Positions 23,686 through 37,095 of a stretch of 64,000 nucleotides of DNA are shown piece by piece. A program made the translations under genes and the position numbers. The DNA lies in the NCBI RefSeq assembly GCF_910592395.1, contig NC_088314.1, forward strand, positions 2,416,001 to 2,480,000, read 5' to 3'. The notes below the pieces were generated by a model. It was given only the letters and a program-made list of their open reading frames with translations, searched no databases and had not been told where the DNA came from. The DNA is from Lineus longissimus (taxonomy: Eukaryota; Nemertea; Pilidiophora; Heteronemertea; Lineidae). The first letter of the stretch is position 1. Each line of letters starts with the position of its first letter.

Positions 23686-24400
23686 TAAAGTTCATTTTGT
23701 TAACCAACTCTTTATCTTCTTTTCTTCACATACAAAAAAGACCGTCCCAAACATTTGGCTGCATCCACTTCATCAATGTCCAGACAACAGTCGGTTCATT
23801 TGACCATTGTAAAGCACCAGGCCCCACCTCACAAAATACACTGTAATAATTATGTACCTTGTGTCCATGTGCATGTTATTAGTTCCACCTACGCTGCATG
23901 AAGACAAGGACTCCACTCTTTGACGTCACCACACAACTCCTTGACGTCATCACACACCCCACTACTGCAACGGCAATAGAAATGACTTTACGTCATAATA
24001 CCAGGGTGACGTCAACTCAGTACTTCAGCATGCACTGATATAGCAAGAAGGTCTTTCGCATCAGCACTTCTGCGTGCTAGACGTTATAGCTTCACGTTGC
24101 CTCATAATAACGTTACCGACACACACTTGGCCCTTGCCTTCACCTATCCATTTCAGCTGAGCGCCAGGCCCTTGGGCCTTTTGTTAGTGCGTTCAGCATC
24201 TCATATCCGTCATTTTGCCTTCAGCCAACCTATTACCTGGCCGACAATTTGGCTACGTGTAGACGTTAGTCACATCCACCCGCCTTCCTGTTCCGCCTAC
24301 GCATGGTACACAACCGTCTTCTTGGACTAACTCGTATGCTTTTGATGATAACCATCTTGATAATTGATATGCACAAATCGTCGATTTAGTTAGGCCCATG

Positions 24401-24434
24401 TCATTGTCATCATCATTATCATCATCATCATCAA
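24401..24434. repeat. TCA/ATC microsatellite
   Basis: This is an imperfect (TCA)n tract of about 34 bp with two interruptions. Confidence 0.8.
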
Positions 24435-24439
24435 CAAAA

Positions 24440-26090
24440 TTAAGAGATAACACAAACAACCGCGAACAAGATCATCTGACAAGGTTTCAACAGAACCGGA
24501 AAGTTTATGAAAGAACACTTCTATAACTATCTATCGAGTGTTATAAAGTTTTAAGCTGTCTTAATTCTCTCCATCATCCAGGTTCAGCGATGGTATTATA
24601 AAACTAGGTATAACATGTTTGATCGTTAGCAACATTCTAAGTGCACATTGCCATAATGTAAATAATATAATTCCGGTCATGTTTGGGTGAGGTTTGACAG
24701 CATTAATAACTGTGATGTATAGACATTGCTTGCAGTGAAAGGTAAGTAACAGCAAATGCCTCTACCTGTTTATCAACAACGTTGGCTAAATGTACGCTTC
24801 ACGATTTCTTACCAATGAGATCATATTCACAAAACGTTCCACCGGTATCAATCAATCATTACTGTTGACTAAACCACTGTACATTTCTAGGTGACTTGGT
24901 CGTGAAATGTAGTAGGCTGTAACATTTCTAGAACGCTCTTGATATGCAAAAACTTTTTCTGTAAACATTCGATGGGTTAGTGCATTTAAGTTACCTTCGT
25001 TTACACCAAGCCTTTGGTACGGGAAGGCTTTGAAATCGTCTGGGTTTGGTTACAATTCTTCATGTTCTTCAAGATATCAATCAGCTCTGCATGCTCATAG
25101 AAACGTATGCATTAAATGTTTCGAAATGGTACAACCACAGATATGAAGCCTTTCCAAATCGAAATTTGAAGTTGAATTTGAAATCGACTGTTTTGTCAGT
25201 GACCAGAATGTCTCTGATATCCACCTGATGCACGAGGATTAGTGTGTACCACTTGGGATTCAGTAAGTACATTGTATTCTTGATTAATCCTCCATTTGGC
25301 GAATCAAACATCAAATTGACTTAGAAGCAACACTTAGGATACTTCCAAATCAAATTAACTACTTTATGATTAGATTAGAGCCAGCTCATGCTATTGTGTC
25401 TTGGGAGTAATCTGCGATCCATGCCTCAGAAACCGGAACTAGATATTCAACAGGGGCATGAGATTGCCTAGCTTGGATATTCCTTGATAATGGCGTTCCC
25501 CTCTTTTCTGAACTTACTGATAATTAACGAGACAGGCAAGATCAATTCCTACGCTAGCTAGGGTTCTCTACCAACGACTTGTTAGAAACAACACCATAAC
25601 ATTTTGGGAGTTCTTAATCTCCTACAAACGATGTCAGATTGGTCCAGATTTGGCCTTGTTATATCTTTTATTGTATCATACTGACGCCATTATTGATTCT
25701 CCTGTCCCTGATGCTGAGGAAGCCTGACACATTCAGACTCCAATACGCAATAATCGATCACATTAAGGTGCTTGTGTGGTGATTTCGGTCCGATACGGTT
25801 AGTATGTAGAATCAAACCAATTTACAATATTCCGATTATCCGACATTGTCAACCATTGATAGAAAGGTTAGGTTTTATCCTCTTGCTTGTACTTTGCCAC
25901 CTCTGGATTCGCTACACGTGGCGAGTGTACCAATCATCTTGATGATAAAACGTCCATGGAAACGAATGAAAGTTAACCTGTTGAGAATGTATACATCATG
26001 TAGATATAGTTTGAAATCATTCCTCCACCCCAGTCTTTTGAACCACCGGTTTCAATAAAACGTGTTCAACATGTTGAATTCTGAGCCCCT
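24440..26090. other. No firm feature
   Basis: Strong donors occur at 24741 (gaaag|gtaagt) and 25262 (attca|gtaagt) without an open exon before them. At 25081-25314 both strands are open, so I make no call. Confidence 0.35.
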
Positions 26091-26097
26091 CGCTTAC

Positions 26098-26147
26098 CTT
26101 TCCAAAGTTTGATTCAGATGCCTTATAATGAGCGTCTGCGGAATGAA
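26098..26147 (-). CDS. Candidate 50-nt internal exon
   Basis: A pyrimidine-rich acceptor (tgtttgcctactccttcccaag) and a very strong donor (ggaaag|gtaagc) bound 16 codons reading HSADAHYKASESNFGK, phase 1 in and phase 0 out. I see no homology. Confidence 0.3.
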
Positions 26148-26827
26148 CTTGGGAAGGAGTAGGCAAACACTTGAGTACACTTATTAAGGGTTCTTGTTAT
26201 TCTAAAAGCCGATACCAGTCCAATAGCTGCCGATGGGCAACCGCGGCTTGCTCTCACCATCGATTCCATCTTCGATATTGTCAAACTTCCGTGTAGTTGG
26301 CGCGCGACGAGAAACTCCGAGATGCCTTGAGCGGTTTACAAGAGTTTACAACATAAGGTTCGCAGATCACAAAATCTATAGTTGCCTGAAGGCAGATTGA
26401 GCTCTGGTTGGTGTTATTTGTTGCTTATGGTATCTGACAGTAAAATGACTATTCCACTTGTCTAGACATCTGTCGGAGCAGTAACCAATAGTTCTCTTTC
26501 CCCTTGCCGTATCCCCGGTGCTGTCGCTCAGCCTCTCCTCCTACAAGTGATGTCTGAAATTGCAACCAGAACATAGGTACTGTCTCTCCTAATAACAGCG
26601 GTAACTGTACTTTCATTACAAGGTTTACTATTGTACCTTGCACTCAGAACCCAATTAAATATAATGCACCTCAACAGAATGATTTGAACCAATCATTATA
26701 ATCGATGTTTTGCATAGGTATCCCTGACATGGTACTGCGGTCCGTTCCTGTGTGGACTCCACTCTGTATTACCCTGATTATCGTTTCTTTGAGGCGTGAA
26801 TTTGGTGGAATCAGCCTTCTTTCACAG

Positions 26828-26986
26828 GTTTTGTTTGCTGATACCAACTTAGAGTTAAACATTAAACATAGAATGCCAAAACATCATGTCCACTACAGGA
26901 ACCATATTTTCCTGTTGGTTATCACACAATATCAGAAATTGTTGACAGAACAATCCAGAAATGGTCGTGCTGAGAGGCTTTATCAG
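26828..26986 (+). CDS. Candidate 53-codon exon, unknown protein
   Basis: A strong acceptor (cagccttctttcacag) and a donor (tatcag|gtaatg) bound exactly 53 open codons, phase 0 at both ends. The peptide includes HYRNHIFLLVITQYQKLLTE. It joins in frame across a 64-nt intron to the next entry. I do not recognise it. Confidence 0.35.
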
Positions 26987-27050
26987 GTAATGCACTTAAA
27001 CATACCTGATCATCGATGCTATGAGTAAAGCCCATCTTTTCTTTTTCCAG

Positions 27051-27158
27051 CATCGAAATCAAGCATGCTTGTACTTGGCCATGATTTGTGTTTTGTTTTC
27101 TTTATCATTGTCCTCGATTCACGAAGGACTGACTACGCCTCTTCCATCCCGTCATTAA
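27051..27158 (+). CDS. Candidate terminal exon after a 64-nt intron
   Basis: The acceptor (catcttttctttttccag) is very strong. It is followed by 35 codons and TAA in phase 0, with a hydrophobic stretch ACLYLAMICVLFSLSLSS that could be a membrane anchor. No poly(A) signal is close. The short intron is unusual but not impossible. Confidence 0.3.
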   Translation, partial: HRNQACLYLAMICVLFSLSLSSIHEGLTTPLPSRH

Positions 27159-27159
27159 T

Positions 27160-30100
27160 GTACCTTTGCATCACCTTAAGACCTTAGAATAGGCTGGTGC
27201 GCCAATCAGTGAATGTCTGTCTATGAGGCCATAGTAGGTAATAGTAATCAATCTAAAATAGACAGCAGATGTATTGAGAAGCACATCCATACTGTTACCT
27301 TCATGAGATGAGGCGGTTTGTTTACTATGAGAAGAGTGATACCAATATTACTAAAAGAAGATAGGTCTTGTCTATCTTCTTTCCAGTACAAGTGAAGATT
27401 CACAACAGTTCCATCGTGGACTGTTGGGTGGACTCCTTTTTGTACTCGGAATACCTCTTGTACTACTCTAAAATGAATCCCGGTCAGTAAACGTGGAGTA
27501 AAGAGTACGCCAGAGGTCGAAACGAGGAACAGTGTTACAAAAAGAAAGTTAGTGTATTCGTTTCCCAAGAGAAAGAGAAAAAACCCCATTAATCTAACGT
27601 ATGTACCCTTAGTCGGCCCAAGCATACAACCTGATGTACATTCTTCGTATATTAACGTTAGTTATGAGGTGATATAAAGTATCCATAGTCTGCATAATAC
27701 TATACACTCGGGAGCAATCTGGCACCCTTCTTTGCACCTGTTTCGCGACATACGATTCCCTTAACTGCTACTACGATGTAGAGAAATACAACATGATAAC
27801 CAATGGCCTTTTCCCAATGGCCATGTCCATTTTCCATAAGCCATGTATATTATCATTTTATTGAAAGGGTAAATTTCTCCGCGATAGCAGTGAACAATAG
27901 GATTAGTTGCAAACAATGGGTTCTGCTCCAGACAGACCCAGATACCATTTTTCAAATAATATCTTTCGATAACCTTGCCAAAGGTGAATGCTGTGCTTAA
28001 CATCATTTGTGTAGAGAGAATGTTTACAGTATTATATGGTTTACATACAAATAGTGTTGCTCAAAGGAATGATATTTAATGTCAAGCAAGATGAACAAAG
28101 AGAATGTTGCGACTCAAATTGCAACCTGTTAGCCCTTGATATACTCATGTCTCATCAATATCAGAATGTCTAAAACGTTGGATTTTTTAACTTCTAGTTA
28201 AGGTTTATGCACAACGTGTTCCTCCAGAGATCCTTTGCTTGGCGAGGTGATCAATGAATGTAAAATGTTTGACTTACACACACAGATCTTAATTAAATAA
28301 CTAACATATTTGACTTATATAATTGAATCCGCGAACGCGTTGGCAATGTACACTACTCGGTCCTTTGTCACTATTTATTGTGGGATTATGCCTCGCCCTC
28401 TAACTGCTGATAGTATCAAATAGTTTATGATAGTTTATTTCAAATAATAGTGGCTTATTTGTTTAATTTGTTTATCGCGTGAATGATAAAAGGAACGTGT
28501 AGGCCTCTGCTTCCAGCTAAAACAGAATCAGACAGAATACATTTAGGTGCATCGTCTCTATTCTGTTCGACAAAATCCTATGAAATCAGTTGGCTGATTT
28601 TAAATCGATCCCAGAGGATGTTTACTCTTAATGTATTTGTAGATAGAATGCAGTTGTTTTGTTTGTTTTGTTGGTGTGGGTTTTTTTTAGGGTGGTGGTG
28701 GTGTTCGAAATAAGGACGCTGAAGAGTGCACTGTAGCATTAATGTATTTTAGAAATAAGTATGAAATATGCACTACCAATGATTGTGTATAATGGTGGTG
28801 TATAATCATTACTAATAAAATTGAAATGGGGAAGAAAAACGTCTTGGGATGGATGATGACATGGGACTTTCAGTGGGATATGAATTGGAAAAGTGCTCCT
28901 GTTTGGTGCAATTTCTCAATGATCTAAACTCGATAGGTTCTACTCTCCCTCAATGGTTTGTATAATTGAACACTCTGGTTGAATAACGAACCCAGGTGCA
29001 AAATAAATGGACCCGCCAACGTGCTTTTGTAATGTACTGCGAAACATTGACATTCTGGGCAGGCTAACAACCCTTTGGGACACCTGATGATACAATAATG
29101 TGGCTAGCCTGGCCTAGTTAATCTGTTTTAAAGGAGGCAATGTTTATGATGTTTGCCAACAACGATAGGCTAGCTACAATCAACATCGCAGCTTCGACTT
29201 TCCGTTTGACCTTCGTGGTATCAAAAGACACGGGATGCTTAAAGAGCTTGTCTACTGCAGGAAAGGCTTAGGAAATTTCGTCACACGTTGCATTGACAGG
29301 TTGTGTCTGAAACCAGCATTAAGTCTGAAATCAGCATTAAGGCAAAAAGCTAGACTACGGAATAACTCCAAGATTGAGGCAGTGTATATCTTACACTTAA
29401 TTTGAGAAAACGTGCCATGGTATGGCATTTTTCCAAATCTGTGTACGGACTAGAGTTTCTTTCTTATGAATCTATCTTGGAGCAGACAGGTTCCTTTCAC
29501 TTCACCTGTATTCATTCTCTGACCTCTTCAACCAAGAACATTGAGCTGCTAAGTTCACTCACAAATCATCTTATCGATCCATGGCCACATTTAAAGAAAA
29601 TCCCACTTGCCATGGTCATCAAACTCAATTTCCTAAACCAGTAACCTCAGGCCATCAGCTGTCATAGAAAGAGGAATAAAGTGTCATAACCAGATCTGAT
29701 ACGACCTCAAGATTTCTTTTACTTCCAAAGCTTTTATCAAATTATTCACGCTTTGCTTGACTGTTCTTATGTGACGGAGACACTGAGAAACGAGATTGCT
29801 TAGCAAACAAAGCATTCCTTCAGATGTTGTATAATTTTATGAATTTTTGAATGATTTGCTGAAGGCTTAGGTCTATATCCAAAAGTATTATTCTCATCTA
29901 TATCGAAAAACGCGTCTTCGTAGTGAATGGCCTAATTCTAGAACAGCGACGATAATCTGTAATAGTAAAAAAAAGGTTATATCATCCGACTTAATCATTT
30001 AACCCCGGTCTATCGCGAAACCTTTCAGTAGAATGTAGATGAGCAGCTCAATCGGCGCCAACCTGAGCATTACTGACTGGTACCCGTTTATACCACTGGG

Positions 30101-30570
30101 TAGAGTATAAGGCACGTGAGGCAAATAGCCTGTCTCACGACGAAAATGGGGTTACCCTTTCTATCGATATCTGGTTTTCACTCCAAGCAATTATTTATTT
30201 TTTATCAAGTTTAAAATACCTTGTCATATTTGGAAGATTATGGTAGCTCTACACAAGCGTAATCCATCTTTGAGAATTGAGTAATAATGAAGAAGGAGTC
30301 ACCACCTACTACTTGACTCTCCAAACTAATGTTAATTGAGCGATGATTAGGAGCTTAGAACGTTTAACCATGAAAATAGAATGACTTAACCAACCTTTAG
30401 TTCAAAAGAGGAGTGTTGATGCCGAGCAGAATAGATCTTGCGTCTATTTCTCACCACCTTGGAACTCGCTATCAGTTAACATGAACTCTTATTGTTATTT
30501 AGTCTTTGATGTATCTTATGCGCACCCACCTCCAACGTAGAAGTTTTGCTGGATATAGTTCTTTTTTCAC
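27160..30570. other. Mostly featureless
   Basis: A minus-strand frame of 125 codons (27625-27248) begins with ATG and two hydrophobic stretches, but its length is within chance. A G/T-rich run with gggtggtggtgg lies at 28647-28705. No exon with two good splice sites was found. Confidence 0.35.
29305..29340. repeat. 18-bp tandem duplication
   Basis: Gtctgaaaccagcattaa is followed by gtctgaaatcagcattaa: two units with one difference. Confidence 0.8.
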
Positions 30571-30572
30571 AG

Positions 30573-30687
30573 GGACCTAGTCAAACTCAAAGATATTTTT
30601 AAGAAAGCTGCTTATATGTGTGGAAAACATCATCAGGATTACCCTGGTTGCACCTCTTCAGAAGGAAGCTCGAGTAGGGAAACTTGA
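30573..30687 (+). CDS. Candidate terminal exon, unknown protein
   Basis: An excellent acceptor (gatatagttcttttttcacag) starts an exon whose first base completes a codon. It then reads DLVKLKDIFKKAAYMCGKHH and a Ser-rich tail (TSSEGSSSRET) before TGA. It is hydrophilic, Lys-rich, then Ser-rich, as many C-termini are. An AATAAA lies about 210 nt after the stop. No upstream partner exon was found. Confidence 0.4.
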
Positions 30688-30897
30688 TATATTTATATGC
30701 AGTTGATCTGCACTTCTGTGAAATATACAAAGAAAACGTTATAGGCAGCGATTACATCACTTGCAATGATGGTCAGCTCTGCCTTAGGGACATGTCTGCT
30801 TTGAGGGAATTATTCGCATAATACCATGTGGTTTTTTCAACCTTTGTACATCAGAGGCGATTTGTCTTTGTGATGCCAAGTGGGCAGTAGCCTACAT

Positions 30898-30903
30898 AAT
30901 AAA
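30898..30903 (+). terminator. Poly(A) signal
   Basis: AATAAA is downstream of the candidate terminal exon ending at 30687. Confidence 0.3.
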
Positions 30904-31956
30904 ACAACAAATCTTTAGGAGCGTGGCTAGTGTTTTTATCTGTTGTGAATTCTCTCTCTGTTTGTAAGGTTCGGCATCACTAACTGGCTAGTAAACAGAA
31001 CAAGTGTGTTGCAAAGAAAATGTTTCACCGCTTCTTACGAAACCATCATACATAACAGTTACCGATATTACATTCATGTATAAAGCAGCACATGCATGCA
31101 CATACCAAGCTTGATTCTCGAAAATAAAAATTGCGAATGTAAAACATCTTTATAAGATTTTCGCGGTTTGAAAAAGTAAAGAAGCGCAACATTTCACAGT
31201 TTGCAGTAGATGAAGTAGATTAAGTCTTAATTAGCCTGAAAGAAAGTCGTGAGCCAAAATGAAGTTAATTTGCGAATCGTCAAACACACTCCTAGCAATC
31301 TTTGCTGTTATCAAAGCTTACATCATATGATGAGGGTAATTATAATTCAGCTGAACCAGCCGTAGGGGTCAATTGTTCTCCCGTTGTTGTGCGTTGTTTT
31401 GAAGGAACATACAACATTCAGGGGAAACTTTCATATTTTGTAATGTATAAATAATACCTTAGAAAGCAACATTAATGCCATATTCTAAATATACATTTCG
31501 TGTGGTAGATATATTCAAATGTTCCAACTGAGGTCAAAGAACACATTTTACAAATAATTAGGAATCGCAAATCTAATTCTCATCAAAAAACTTAATCAAA
31601 TCAACTGGTCAGTATTCTTTGGTATATAGGGACTAACACTGACACTTCACCGTATTCCTTTGCTATGGGCCACAATGACTTATACGTTGACATTGATAGC
31701 CGACACCTGGCAATAACAAGTATTAGATATAGAACAATGAAGATCTAGCTATCCATGTATGTTTGGATAAATGAAGAAGAAACAACCGGCTCCAAGTTAA
31801 TGCACAAGGATTGTCCTTCCCAATGGAGAGTGTACGTTGTGACTCATCTCCCTGCATCTACCTACCCCCGGTTGCTGAAATGTGTTAATCCCTTTATCCT
31901 GTCAACCACTACCCTCCACATGATGGCTGCGATCCTTATTTCCCTCCTCATCCAAG

Positions 31957-32003
31957 CTCATCTGCTCATTGGAGAGGACACCTTCTCGTGATCAATGTAC
32001 AAA
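31957..32003 (+). CDS. Candidate 47-nt exon
   Basis: A strong pyrimidine tract (gatccttatttccctcctcatccaag) and a donor (acaaa|gtaaga) bound LICSLERTPSRDQCTK. A competing reading is an ATG ATG start just upstream (31920) with a signal-peptide-like MMAAILISLLIQAHLLIG and a stop at 31991. Either or neither may be real. Confidence 0.25.
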
Positions 32004-32144
32004 GTAAGATTATCGCTTGAAGTTATATATCCAAGGAATGGAGATTTACATTTCTGTTTCAATAACAACTTACAACATCCAATACCGATAATGTTTTCAA
32101 TTCAAGGGGCTTTCTTATTGATGTTTCGTGTTCCTGACCTTAAG

Positions 32145-32214
32145 TACATGATATGGTGTTATGGCTTCAAACCAGACCTCAGAAACCTAAAGCGTTGAAT
32201 CCCCCAGGGCATTG
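32145..32214 (+). CDS. Candidate 70-nt exon
   Basis: The acceptor follows a pyrimidine tract (tgtttcgtgttcctgaccttaag) and the donor is strong (cattg|gtaagc). The open frame reads HDMVLWLQTRPQKPKALNPP. Its phase does not fit the exon at 31957. Confidence 0.25.
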
Positions 32215-33137
32215 GTAAGCTACTGGCGATGCGAGGTCAAATGAACTAAAAGTCATGTGTGGCTAAAGTCAATGATCATGTTACACGTTAATGATAAAAA
32301 TGTTGTATCAAAGTGATCTTGATGCTTTTTATTCTTGACCGCGAAACCACTCAGTTCCAGGTTTTTTTATGCACAGAGCGGTTGCAGGTCCTTTCCTTAT
32401 TCGTTAGTTGGTCAAGTGCTGAGTGTTTCAAATCTGTCCATTGGCATTAGCTAATCTTGTTATATCGTAACCCAAGGTATCTTTGGCATTTTGAGAATTC
32501 GAAAATCAACAAAGACATTGTCGAAAGTAGTTTGTCGTTGATTAAAATTTTATTTCACTCTAAACTTACGAGATTGTGACCTGAAAGTTGTTTGAAGATG
32601 AAGACAAGCATTGAGAGGTGGAAAGTGAAAAAACAAGATCAGAGTCGTTACACATGATGTGGATGAGTTAAATAGATATATGAAGGGGAAAAGGGTGTAT
32701 TCTTTATTAAGCTTTTCCCGAGAAACATGGGCCCACAAACAGTATTACACATTACTGTTTGACATATTATCTAATGGGTTTACAAATAGAATTGTACAAC
32801 CCTAACAATTTCGTTTGAAGCATCTTTTAGATTTTTGACGATGGTGTTTGTCAAAGTTTGTGAATCAAAGTAAGATATTTAGACTAGGATTTCATCCACA
32901 AATCGCACAGTCATCATCCTCAAAAGTATCCAGGCGAACTTTGACTGAAGTTAAGGTTGTATCAATTGAAGGTAAATGCCTCGGCTAGATGTTGTCGTGC
33001 TTCACCTAATCCATTGAGATGACGATACTCATCAACATGCAGTATCTTAATGAGGAATGTATAAGGTAGCCTAAAACATTTTTTTTTAAAACAGCCTATT
33101 GAAACTCCTTTGATACATCCATGTTACTGTATTCGAG

Positions 33138-33224
33138 GGAGGAGAAATCACGATCGTGACCTTAATTTGTTACATAGCAGCAGTTATAAGCGTATCGGAA
33201 TCTGATGAATGTGTCCACAGCAAG
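33138..33224 (+). CDS. Candidate 29-codon exon with a hydrophobic segment
   Basis: A moderate acceptor (gttactgtattcgag) and a strong donor (agcaag|gtgagg) bound 29 codons, phase 0 at both ends: GGEITIVTLICYIAAVISVS, then ESDECVHSK. It could be a signal or membrane segment. The opposite strand is open too. Confidence 0.3.
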
Positions 33225-35948
33225 GTGAGGGATTTCATTCTGTCTCTGATTCTGGGGCTCATCTGGCGGAAAAGACTGAAAGCCCTCCGGAAAAACCCAT
33301 TCTGCACATGGCCTTATTATTATGGGAGTCGCAATGGGAGTTGACAATATCTCTAATTGGGGTGTAGTCATCTTCCGCCAAAGCACAACCACCTGTGACG
33401 CCTCCCAGATTAGTTCTTCAGGTATCTTCAGGTATAGGGTCCACATGTTGACGAGAATTGTTACAAGTCCGTTGCCTTATTCTGTAGCCTTGGCGAGATC
33501 GATTGTGTCTGGGAGCGTAACTAAACTTAAAGTTCTTTCGAATTACAATACAGATACAGAATCATCAATTTCAATATTTGCGTTAACTCTATCGTATCTC
33601 TTGTCCGACGGCGTTAATGTATATTCTGAATCAGTGACCCACATTTCCATCGATAATTCGGCACATGGTACCCTGGTAGCTAATTTTTTAGTGCACCTTT
33701 TCCTAAGCCGTCTCAGAAGGCGTACAGTGCAATAATGAGGCACTTGACCCAGTGAGTCGAGAAGCTAGACATCCGAGTCATAACCACGTGAACAACACAC
33801 TCCTTAATGAGTCATTTTAATCGATATGATGGCTTTTTGGCAAAAAAAAAACAATCCGTCTGTGAGGCTGTCTATCTGATCATCTATCATGACTTGTCGT
33901 AATCATTAGGCTTATTTGACATTCTGAAGTAAATGCTGTGGTGGTACCTCAAACGATTTCAAAGTATCTCTCAAAAGCTTATGGGAAAACATCAAATAGT
34001 TTATTACAATGAATGTCAGGTATATTACCTTTGCATAGAACCATATTTAAACTGTGATAAAAGCTTTGAGGCTGTCAAAGTGCGTATGATATTTATTGGG
34101 ACAATACGTAGCCGTTTATGGATTTTATTAGATTTGAGATATTGAGATAAAAGGGTTTCGATCAGTCATGGCGGCAACGATGACTGGCTTCTTTCTCATC
34201 CTAAATGCGTACTATTTAGAAATGTGAGTTATATAAACATATCACTGCTGCTTCCTGTACAAGAGAAGCAATGATATAAGTTGAGAACTCTATAGTAAGT
34301 TGGCTGAATTTTAAAATTGTCTGTTCTGAGCTGTTCATTCATGTTGGTTGAGTAAAATTGATACATTATTATCATGCTAACCAGCCTATTGCTGTAGACG
34401 TCTTTACGTTCATTGTCCACAAACACCAATCTCATCATACTATATTTTCCTGTTTGAATAATTATGCCGATTCGTATGTCATTGTGATGGAATGTTTTTG
34501 TAACTGGTGACTGGTTTTGATATTTCGCTGCTCAAAAAGCTCAAACGTCCTGTTGTGCAGCAATCTATCTATTGATCGAAACCTTGATCGATCTCCGTAA
34601 TTGCAAACAAATCGTTCCCAGACGTTTTTATGAAGCAATGCGAATGATACAAATCGAGCCTCAGGGAAAAATCAGAATGCACCAGATTACACCTGCTGGA
34701 AGTCGACAGCCTTTTGAAATTTTGAATGGTGGTATTTCCATTGGTGGTATATAGATGGGAAGGCTCCTTGTCCTGGCCTCCGCTTGGTCGAATTAGTGTG
34801 TCACTAACTTGACGTAAGTTTAGAATTTCATGTGAGTTTAGAACCTATTGGCCAAGTGCCTGGGCATATCTCTAAAATTTGATCACCTACACAATATTAG
34901 TAGACCCCGCTGCATAAGATGATCAGTAAGAACATTTTGTCTCCGGGCTTATGATCCCGAAGAATATAAACCAACTATATCAGTGTGTATGTTCAATAAT
35001 GAACGGAACCTCTAGTGATAGAGGTAATAATAACTCAACAAAGATCTTATCACATTATAAAAAACTAATAACAACGTCAGAGAGAAAAATTGCAATCAGA
35101 TGCTTTACACACCAACGAGGAGGAAGTCTGGAAGCAGCAACACAAAACCTATTATAAACTTATCCGATCATTAAGGCTGCAGAATTCGCTTCATACAAAA
35201 ATCGATAACCACTGTCATAATCCACGCTATCGATATTATTAAATTATTATGAAATAAACACCGTGCACCGCAAACTGAGAATGACTTCATTATTTTCAGA
35301 AAAAAGTGACCTTTCGTTTCCAATTTTAGATGGTGTGCGTTTTAGTAAGGTGTTTTGTGTCATCATCATTTCGTTGCGGATAAAGCGTATCATGTCGCGC
35401 AGACTTTCAGGCTTCGTGGTCCATTTTTTGTCAATTATGGAACTGCATTAAATGGAGCGCAGAACCCTTCAGGCTTTGCTCACTGGGTGTAATGGATATT
35501 AGTCGTTTTTAGGGTTGGTTGCCATCTTGGTGAACCTGGTAGAGTTTACAACTGTTCGTATATTTAAGTACGTCTGCCTCAATCAAATGTTTGAACAGGA
35601 TAAGATGGCGCCCAATGCCATTGCTGTAAAAACGAAAGATAGAAGCAAGCAGTTCTAAAACAGAGCTTCTTTCCGGATCAAAGATGGCCGACATCAGCGC
35701 TGATAAAAAGATACCCTAACATACAGCCTTACGATACCGCTCAACATAAAATTGGACCCTTCATCCTCAGCCTTTACTATGAATAATATTATGGATTAGA
35801 TTTTAAATGAGGAATGTATGTACGGTTACCAATTTCCAGTTGCCCCATAGGCGCCCAGGGAATTCAATATCTCGATTTGATAAATGGCAAATTCTATAAG
35901 AAGATATGAGTGAGACGAATTGGCATTCTTCTTTATGAATCCTTCCAG

Positions 35949-36101
35949 CAGTTTGTATCAAAGAATGTAGGTGTTCAAGGCATTGATACAGAACTAGAGT
36001 TCTCAACAAAGGATATGCAAATGCGATATCCTGTTGCATCCGTTTTGGCCTTGACCTCACCGCCCTCGTCGTTCGTTGCAAAGGATTCCTTGTTTTTCTA
36101 A
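35949..36101 (+). CDS. Candidate terminal exon, unknown protein
   Basis: The acceptor (gcattcttctttatgaatccttccag) is strong. It is followed by 50 codons and TAA, phase 0, including VGVQGIDTELEFSTKDMQ and VASVLALTSPPSSF. AATAAA lies 27 nt after the stop. The minus strand is open over the same stretch (36081-35803) and has a possible donor there, so strand is not certain. Confidence 0.4.
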   Translation, partial: QFVSKNVGVQGIDTELEFSTKDMQMRYPVASVLALTSPPSSFVAKDSLFF

Positions 36102-36127
36102 AACCCTACCCGCGCCATTTTACAGGC

Positions 36128-36133
36128 AATAAA
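36128..36133 (+). terminator. Poly(A) signal close to a stop codon
   Basis: AATAAA is 27 nt after the TAA at 36101, consistent with a short 3'UTR. Confidence 0.35.
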
Positions 36134-36716
36134 TCGTTTGGCCGACGTCTGGTGTTTGGAAAGGACCAGTTGCTATCAGACAAGGAGGTCTGTTCAAACA
36201 CATGGTGTAGTGTTGAACACCAATCATTGTTTAATTATGATTGCACTTTAAGATTATTTGAGATATGGTGCTTACAAATCATTTCTACAGAGGAAAAGGT
36301 GAAGCTGCCATCATATTAGACACATCGATTGTTCGAATGAGTGAAACATGAAACTTTACATTTAGTATCATCTGCACGAAGGAATATTAAATAACTACTA
36401 AGTCGAGAGACACGCTATGATTGAAATGTCTCTTTGTTTATGAAAAAGAATAAGTGCTGTCTTGCTAGTCTGGGAATTAACAAGACGAAGTGGGCGAGAG
36501 AAAACTGCTAGTATCCGCTTTCTCTGATAAACTTTACCAGTGATGGCTTTGAGTGACGTCAGGTAACCTACTAAGCTGTTGCATTAAAGAGGTAAAATGA
36601 CACAAAAAACGATATCAGTGTTTACTTTATGACATACCAGTGGGCGACCAACTGAGGACATGACTCCTGACACTGGACCAATCTCTCGTGTTTCCTATGT
36701 TATGCCCGGCCATTAG

Positions 36717-36883
36717 ATGCCAATTTCGTTTCATTCCGGATGCATGTGTTGTGGAGTTTGGCCACCGAGTCCACTTGTGCTGTGCTCTGTCTGAATTGGT
36801 TTTCAAACTCGAGGGGAACTAAGTACATGTATTCCAATTATTACAAACAGCTGGCACCTGAGCTTGGTTTGGAGGACCTTCTG
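36717..36883 (+). CDS. Membrane protein, penultimate exon (candidate)
   Basis: The acceptor follows a pyrimidine-rich tract (tctctcgtgtttcctatg...cattag) and the donor is GTATGT. The 167-nt exon has one frame open to the donor: phase 1 in, phase 0 out. The peptide includes LWSLATESTCAVLCLNWFSN and ends YYKQLAPELGLEDLL. It joins in frame, across a 212-nt intron, to the exon at 37096. If the ATG at 36826 were the start, the product would be only 57 residues, but its context is poor, so I favour an internal exon. Function is not recognised. Confidence 0.45.
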
Positions 36884-37095
36884 GTATGTAGATAAGATAT
36901 ATGATATGTATGAGAAAAGCATCTTGCTTTTTACAACTATTGCTTTCAGAAGATCTCGCATTTGTCATTTGTCCTCCGCTATTTGTTGTATATAGACCTA
37001 CAACAGTCTGGCTATCATTTTAGTGCGTAAAGTTGTGCTTTTGACGTGCACATGACTGCTGAGGAATTGGGAAGTTTTCACTTTTCTTTTTCAAG

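Noticed and set aside
24741-24750. Near-perfect plus donor gaaag|gtaagt
   Set aside because: All frames before it are closed within 60 nt.
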